The translations under genes and the position numbers were made by a program. Shown piece after piece: positions 58,370 to 64,000 of a stretch of DNA of 64,000 nucleotides. Source of the stretch: Cricetomys ansorgei (lineage: Eukaryota > Chordata > Mammalia > Rodentia > Nesomyidae). Location: positions 5,786,501 through 5,850,500 of the forward strand of contig JAMJFZ010001133.1 of NCBI GenBank assembly GCA_026225945.1. Reading direction: 5' to 3'. The notes under the pieces were generated by a model. It did no database searches. It was not told where the DNA came from and saw only the letters and a list, made by a program, of their open reading frames with translations. Positions within the stretch are counted from its first letter, which is position 1, and every line of letters begins with the position of its first letter.

Positions 58370-58625
58370 ATTGCAGACTCCTGAGGAAAACAGGAATCCC
58401 TGAAAACACATATACAATTAGCATTATATGCACTCAGCAGTTTATATTTAGGAACATACATGTGTATATAATATACATGAAATACATATATGCATGCAAT
58501 AACAATTGATGAAAAAAAAGGGCCACAAATTTAAGAGAAAGCAGGTAGGGTTATATGAGAAGGTTTGGAAAGGGAAGAAGTACATAATTAAATTACAATC
58601 TCAAAAATAAAGACAACAGTAGCCA
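58370..58625 (+). mobile_element. L1 (Lx-type) 3' end, 5'-truncated
   Basis: 'Gcagactcctgaggaaaac', 'tatgcatgcaataacaatt', 'gggccacaaatttaagag', a purine-rich 'ggaaagggaagaagtac', 'aattacaatctcaaaaataa'. It is the same ending as at 42415-42605 and better preserved. Confidence 0.78.
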
Positions 58626-59389
58626 AAAATGATTACAATGAAATATTTAATGGTACATGTGCTTTGCAACAGTTAAAACCAAGAAAATTATTTATAAAGT
58701 GTAAAGAACATGTTTTTGTTTTCTCATATCAGGAAATGAGTATGCTTTGGAATTGATTTCATTACTTCTTGATGCTTTCTTTTCCTGTTAAATTTAAGAT
58801 ACTTTCTATGTAGCAGTCTTAAGCCCTTGTGTAAACTTTTCCCCTAACTAGCTATTGTCTTTCTGCTCTGACCTCCAGCCCTGTCAGTCTTAATTCATCA
58901 AGGAGAAACACAAATGAAAGAATAATTAGGAAAATAACTTTGCCTTAACATCTAGCCTTGCTGGTAAATCAAGAGCACTTTTCCTATGATGCATTCTTCC
59001 ATGGCTGTATAGTTCCAGAATACCTGTGGACACCACTCTCTTTGCAGTATGGAACTGTACTCTAGGGAAGCACTTTTATAGACAAGTCGTGGAAGCAGTG
59101 CTATCAGACATTGTATAAGTGGTATATTTTATCAATTATTTTTATTCTTATATCCTTCCAAATCAACTTGTATTATAATCATAATATGAATTTCCAAATG
59201 TCACATTAAAAGACAGAGAAACATATACAACATAATTATGACTATCAATCATAATAATTAGATTCCAACTATAAACTCGTGGATGCCATGCGAGAGCAGT
59301 TGAGAGAGGAATAACACGAATTGCACACAGCATTGGAGTTGGTGGAATGCAGCCCACTGGTTAGAAAAATCACAATGGGTGTGTCCAGT
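58626..59389. other. Unique sequence
   Basis: No feature recognised. The left end of the following LTR may extend into this stretch. Confidence 0.5.
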
Positions 59390-60402
59390 AAAGGTCAGTG
59401 TTCCTGAGAACTATGCTCCCTGATGCTCTTGGGATGTCCATACTCACGTCATAGTCACCACTTCCTTCTCCTGGTATGAGATGTATGAAGTCTCAAAAGG
59501 TGTCTCTAACCCTTCTCTGGTAATAATAGTGATGATTTTCCAAGAGCAATGTTACTTGGATAGGGCAGTAACTCAAGTACAACCTTTGAGAAGAATAAAA
59601 AAAAAAAGCATTATTAGAGAAGCTAGTCTAAGATGTATTGTTAACTGCATTGAGGTAAAAAAAAAAATCCAGAAATAATGTATGAGAAAATTTTATAGGA
59701 TCAGGAAACAGCAACCCAGTTATTGTGGGTTATCAGGCTTTCCTAGTAAAAAACAGGTTTTGTGTTCAATGTCAATGATTTTTTTTCTGTACCCATTACT
59801 CAGCTTCCCAGTTTTCTTATTCAAAGAACTGATGGCATACCTTGAGTTTCATGGTTTTATGGTTTAAAGAACTATTAATTTACTCCAAAGACATGGTATT
59901 AGAAAACATTTTCCTTTAAGATAAGTTTTACATTTGTGGTTTTATAAGATTTTTTAGATGGCTTTTCTTTTTGATAAGTAACATTTTCTGTAACTGAAAG
60001 TGAACTGACTATAAGAAATTCTTAGCTTGCCTGAATTCTGTTAGTGTGCAATGAATTCTATGTAACTGGATCACAAGAACATAAAGGGAATGTTTAACCA
60101 TGTGTAGGGAACAAGAACTTATGTGGGAGATTTAATCATGTGTATATACGAATAACATGTTTTTAAAAGCACAAATCTTGTAATTATTGGGGAAAATTGA
60201 ACTTGTGAATGTTATGTGATTTCTTTTTGCATGAGGGATTTTGTTAAAAGATATATAAGGTGTATGAAAAAAAAAAGTCAGAGCCTGTTGTGACCTGTTC
60301 AGAATACTACTGTCTGTTCCTTTCCTTGCTGACTTCACGTCCCCTTTTTACTACTGACCCTACCAGAGCAGGCCTCCAACAATAAACCCACTTTTCCTTT
60401 TT
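59390..60402 (+). mobile_element. LTR element of family X, copy 2
   Basis: Same family and direction as 19354-21105. Shared blocks include 'tggtatga', 'gtctctaacccttc', 'tgatgattttcc' and 'acttgg..agggcag'. A TATA box, 'agatatataagg', lies at 60250-60260. AATAAA at 60381-60386 lies about 125 bp downstream, with 'cccactttt' after it, so the promoter-to-R order of an LTR is intact. No retroviral protein frame is present. The left boundary is approximate. Confidence 0.7.
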
Positions 60403-60560
60403 CTTCTTTTTCTTCTCTCTTCTTCTTCTCCTTCCTCTTCCCCTTCTTCTTCTTCTTCTTCTTCTTCTTCTTCTTCTTCTTCTTCTTCTTCTTCTTCTTC
60501 TTCTTCTTCTTCTTCTTCTTCTTCATCTTCTTCTTCATTTCCTCCTCCTCCTCTTCGTCT
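60395..60560. repeat. (TTC)n / (CTCCTC)n pyrimidine tract
   Basis: From 60443 to about 60523 the plus strand is almost pure TTC (about 27 units), within 160 bases of C/T-rich sequence. The minus-strand poly-Lys frame (60335-60538) is a translation of GAA/AAG repeats. Confidence 0.95.
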
Positions 60561-60579
60561 TCCTCCTCATCCTCTTCTT

Positions 60580-60735
60580 TTCCTATTTTTTTGATTATTT
60601 TCAGACAGGGTTTCTCTGTTGTAACCCTGACGGCTTGGAACTCACTCTGTAGACCAGGCTGGCCTCAAACTCACAGAGATCCACCTGCAGCTTCATCCTG
60701 ACTGGTGTGATTATAAGCATCATCACCACCTAGCT
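60580..60735 (-). repeat. B1 SINE
   Basis: Reverse-complement B1: 'ttttcagacagggtttctctg', 'cttggaactcactctgtag', 'accaggctggcctcaaac', 'tcacagagatccacctgc'. Its 5' part (right side on plus) is diverged. Confidence 0.9.
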
Positions 60736-60837
60736 AAACTCCTTTTTCCATTCTTTTAAAATTATTATTAGTTCCTTGAGAATTTCCTGCAATGGGGTTT
60801 GATTGTATTTGCCACTTGACTTGTCTCCTCTTTCTTT

Positions 60838-60870
60838 CTCTCCCTCTCTCTCTCTCTCTCTCCCTATCTA

Positions 60871-60916
<46 letters not shown>

Positions 60917-60926
60917 TATATATATA
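60838..60926. repeat. (TC)n-(CTAT)n-(TA)n microsatellite
   Basis: TC steps to 60864, CTAT steps to 60876, then about 48 bases of TA with one CACA interruption. Confidence 0.95.
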
Positions 60927-61930
60927 GTTAAGAAATCTATAATTTTCACTTTATTAAACAATAAGTGAAAAAATTTAATTTATTTCAGTTCCAGGTTATT
61001 TATTTATGCAATATAAATTGATCACCTTTAATCTCTTATTATCCATTATATATAGCTCCTTGATCTATTGTTCCCCTTCTTTTACCTCCAAGCTCTTCTG
61101 TTTTTTATGCAGTCTCAAAAATATAGCTGAAAAGACATGAGCTATGACAACACCAATTGACATGTCAACACTAATGGGGAAATCTCATGGGCTCACAGCC
61201 CTAGATGAATAGCTACAGTCACTTAATGAATGTGGAGAGTGAGAACCAGTCTTCTCTAGGGATGAACTATTTAATTGGTTATCCAATGTGAAATGGTCAG
61301 CAGTAAACAAATATACAGATGAGCAATAGTAAATAAACTCAGCATGTTTTATTTATATGCATATATACCAATGATAATTAAAGAAAAACAATAGAAAAAT
61401 GCATCAATCTTAAAATATTTTAAAGTAAAAACATAAATTCCTTATTATTGTTAATGTAGCAATTTTACTCTTCTACAAAAAATTTTATGCAATAATATTA
61501 TTGTAATCATTTTAATTAGTATCTTTCAGTGCAATAGGTTTTACACATGTATATATATATATATATTTATATGTACATTTATATATATGTATATTTTCTA
61601 GCTTTGTAAATACCATCTGATCTAATCCTCTGTAGGAAGTCTCCGTAAACACCAGAACCATCAAAGTAACAATCTGACCCATGTGACACAAAAAAGAAAT
61701 CTTGTTCAACACAAATTGATGTTTGTTCAAACTTCTGGAGTTTGGCACTGGACAGTTTATTTTAGGAATATTTAAATAGAATAAAACATTGGGGAAAAAG
61801 TTTCCTGGTGACAATGAACTTATTCCCATGTGTACAATAAAGTTAAAGGCATGACTACATCAAAACTCTTTGCAAAGTACATGTGACCTTTTCCATAAAA
61901 ATGAGTTCAATGTATTGACTGAGAAACATT
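60927..61930. other. Unique AT-rich sequence
   Basis: No gene or interspersed repeat recognised. TATA-rich patches occur at 61549-61590. Confidence 0.55.
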
Positions 61931-62070
61931 GCTCAGGATAAGGATCTAGGGAGAATGACTGGAGCAAGCATAAAAGTCTGGGGAAGTCAGATGTGGCCAA
62001 TGCTCAAGATAAAAATTTAGGGAAAATGACTGAGGTAATTATAAAATTCTAGGGAGTCAGATGTAGAGTA
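61931..62070 (+). repeat. 71-bp imperfect tandem duplication
   Basis: Copy 1 at 61931-62001 and copy 2 at 62002-62070 share 'gctca.gataa', 'taggga.aatgact', 'ataaaa.tct.ggga' and 'gtcagatgt'. They differ at about one base in five, so the duplication is old. Confidence 0.8.
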
Positions 62071-62210
62071 TCCTTACAGATAGCACATAGGTCTTCTAGA
62101 TTATTAGCTATCTCTGGTCCTGCATATGGGAGTCTGGGGGAGATAGGAATGGCCTTGCCCTACAGATAGCACAGGGGTCATATAGACTATTAGGTTTTAC
62201 ATCTCTTTGA
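62053..62210 (+). repeat. Second imperfect tandem duplication (about 76-86 bp)
   Basis: The block 'tacagatagcacataggtc' with 'tagattattag' after it (from 62074) recurs as 'tacagatagcacaggggtc' with 'tagactattag' (from 62160). The preceding 'gggagtcagatgtag' and 'gggagtctgggggag' also correspond. Confidence 0.75.
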
Positions 62211-62343
62211 TTAAAGAGACAACCGTGCATATTTACCATTCCTGGTTTCTATAGTTATCTGTGAGCACGAAGACCTTTATGATCCCAACAATCCTCAGGG
62301 TTATATTGTAAGGCTAGTTATGGTTCTCTGTAAGTATGGACAC

Positions 62344-62505
62344 ATACTTACCTGGAAGAGGAGATACCTGGTCCTGAAGGTGGTTCTCATAGGGCAAAGC
62401 TTATTATTTTCACTCCAGATGTACTGGCCCCTGCAATTTACCCAAATTAGGAAAATTGTCAGCATAATTTGTGATAGTGGGGACTGAATTCACAACAAGT
62501 CCTTG
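62344..62505 (+). pseudogene. U1 snRNA retropseudogene, full length
   Basis: It starts exactly with ATACTTACCTGG, the 5' end of U1 that pairs with 5' splice sites. It continues through 'gaggagatacc', 'gaaggtggttctcatagggc', 'ttcactccagatgtactgg', 'cccctgcaatttaccc' and 'cataatttgtga', where U1 has the Sm site AATTTGTGG, and ends with a counterpart of the last stem-loop. It is 162 nt long against about 164 in U1. The last base is followed at once by an A-rich tail (62506-62516), the mark of retroposition rather than gene duplication. Substitutions lie in the stems and in the last Sm-site base, so a working snRNA is unlikely. No U1-type promoter was recognised upstream. Confidence 0.93.
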
Positions 62506-63410
62506 AAAAAAAAAGAAACTATAAACATATATACACTTTGACACTTTGGATGCTTTCCATGTTAATTAATCACTTACCATCCACTGTGGACACAATGTTC
62601 ACAACTTTTTGAGGCATAATAGCAAAATGGGTGCAAGTATTTTTTCCCTTCCTCATTGTTTCACAAAGAAGAGGATTCATTTTTGGAACAGAATTTAGTG
62701 ACCTCAGCATGCTAATTGTCTGTTTATCTTAGCTTTCTTTACTGTGTGTCCAACTTCAACCTTCTCACTTGCAGAGGTCACTTTATAGCTTATCTGTACC
62801 ACAAGGAAGTGTCAAGTCATCACTGTCACTCTTTGGTGATGATATACAGCAGTTGAGCTACTCAAGCACAATCAGTCACAATGACACAGTCCATCTGGTA
62901 AGAGAGGAAGTTGCCGAGTGAGGAATGGGTATGTATCATACATGGTATAGTTAATCTGCATGACTTCTCAGGATAAAATATTCTTGCAACAGCCTTACTT
63001 TGTGTTCTCTCATCTATTTGGCTGGTAGGAGCACTGTGGCTTTATCCTTAACCTGATGTGGAGAACTAGTGAAATAATTAGAGAAGGAATATATTATGAT
63101 TGAAATTTTAAAAAGATCATGATAGCAGCTTTGTAGAGAATACTTTGGTCCAACGGGTGAAATGTGGCATATATTGAATGGCAAGGCAGAAATTTCAGTG
63201 GCAGAACAAGTTAATAGAGGTTAAAAACACCATCATTTTGAGATGACTGCAGAGGAGTAGAAACCATAGAAGGTAGGTAATCATACGTACTGTGCGTTCA
63301 TGAATGCCATAGCTGGTTTAAGTTCAGGAGTTTGCTTCTCATAGCACTTCTTTCTCTTATTGAATTTACATATTCTTTGTGCTTCCTCATCTATGATGTT
63401 CCATGTGCCT
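62506..63410. other. Unique sequence with one exon-like segment
   Basis: No interspersed repeat recognised. It includes the exon-like segment at 62775-62897 described separately. Confidence 0.45.
62775..62897 (+). CDS. Candidate internal coding exon (123 nt, 41 codons)
   Basis: Preceded by a good pyrimidine tract and acceptor ('accttctcacttgcag') and followed by 'ctg|gtaagag', a good donor. The length is a multiple of three. The frame from its first base is fully open (RSLYSLSVPQGSVK, then SLSLFGDDIQQL, ending NDTVHL), while the other two frames close. I do not recognise the family, and no partner exon was found nearby. An open frame of 41 codons can be chance, so this needs transcript or conservation evidence. 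Confidence 0.28.
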
Positions 63411-64000
63411 TTGGTGTGCAGTGGGAGTTGAGAAAGATGTCCCATTTAAGGCTTAGCAGTCGATCTGTTATTCTCAGTACTTTAACCAGCAATGCATCTC
63501 AACATTAACTAAAGCCCATTGCAAAAGAAAAAAAAATGTTTCTCCAACTAATGTCAAGAGCGGCCCAGGTCTGTGGACATAAACATAAATATTCAGAACA
63601 TAATTTAATCAAGACTATTGTACAAAGTAACAGTAACAGATTCTAGTCTAGGACCTTCAACCTCTCAAATCATAGAGTTCTAGTGTGGTGCATGAAATTA
63701 CCATGGAATAGGTCTGAACTATAAGAAGAAAGCAATTATTTACCACATAGCAGCTTGCCACTATTGCACCACTGCGAACCTCTTGCTTGGTAGGTCAGTA
63801 TTGTTGCATGTAGGGTCTAGCACTGCATAAAGATCATTTATGTCTTTTCTTCAAATCATTCTTATAGCACCTTCTGGCACTATGAAAGCTATTTAGCCCA
63901 AGGGTTTAGTTTCTGGTCTGTTTGAGATTGATTTCTTTATAATCTGCACCCAAAGTGTATGATGTCTTCCACAATGGGGTCTTTCCCTATAGTTATGTTG
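63411..64000 (-). mobile_element. L1 (Lx-type) 3' UTR, antisense, runs off the right edge
   Basis: The plus strand reads the reversed L1 3' UTR: 'gatgtcccatttaaggc', 'cataaatattcagaacataa', 'gccactattgcaccactgc', 'cttgcttggtaggtcag', 'tattgttgcatgtaggg', 'agcaccttctggcactatg', 'aaagctatttagcccaag' and 'gtatgatgtcttccac'. The 5' part of the element, if present, lies beyond the window. Confidence 0.8.

Noticed and set aside
60335..60538. 67-codon lysine-rich minus frame
   Set aside because: It translates a TTC/GAA repeat.

Overview
This is nuclear DNA of a muroid rodent. The evidence is the repeat content: B1, B2/B3, B4/RSINE1 and ID-type SINEs, 3' ends of Lx-type L1 LINEs, and LTRs of the ORR1/MT/MTD (MaLR) class. 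It is AT-rich (estimated by eye), full of microsatellites, and has no bacterial or viral gene layout. ID elements are few and mostly decayed, which argues mildly against rat; genus and chromosome cannot be told from the sequence. No complete protein-coding gene is visible. The window looks like intergenic DNA or the inside of a very large intron. SINE, LINE and LTR names below come from memory of the consensus sequences, so subfamily labels are provisional. Layout: 1-2.8 kb is unique AT-rich sequence. 2.8-5.1 kb is a CA-rich block and a B3 SINE split by a non-autonomous MaLR element with two LTRs. 5.5-9.0 kb is a SINE cluster with large microsatellites. 9.3-10.4 kb is a B4 SINE split by a solo LTR. 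11.9-12.3 kb is an ORR1-like LTR. 13.0-14.25 kb is an ACATA/CA-rich array split by another solo LTR. 14.9-17.7 kb holds L1 3' ends, an ancient MLT1-like fragment and two B4 elements. 19.35-21.1 kb is an LTR element carrying about 500 bp of microsatellite. 21-29 kb is mostly unique, with scattered SINEs and an inverted ORR1-like LTR. 29.5-30.6 kb and 49.4-50.4 kb are two copies of one LTR family in opposite orientation. 31-44 kb is L1 3' ends and SINEs. 44-49 kb is mostly unique with old SINEs. 51-58 kb is largely unique, with one candidate coding terminal exon on the minus strand (54.4-54.5 kb). 58.4-60.7 kb is an L1 3' end, the second copy of the 19.35 kb LTR family, a long TTC tract and a B1. 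61.9-62.5 kb holds tandem duplications followed by a full-length U1 snRNA retropseudogene. 62.8 kb has a candidate exon, and 63.4 kb to the right edge is an L1 3' region in antisense. The most useful points for a second look are the U1 copy at 62344-62505, the three exon-like segments (48129-48195 +, 54362-54518 -, 62775-62897 +), the nested insertions that leave direct repeats (3.1-4.95 kb and 9.28-10.39 kb), and the two LTR families present as pairs. None of these amounts to a demonstrated new system. Transcription or coding in this window is a hypothesis to test.
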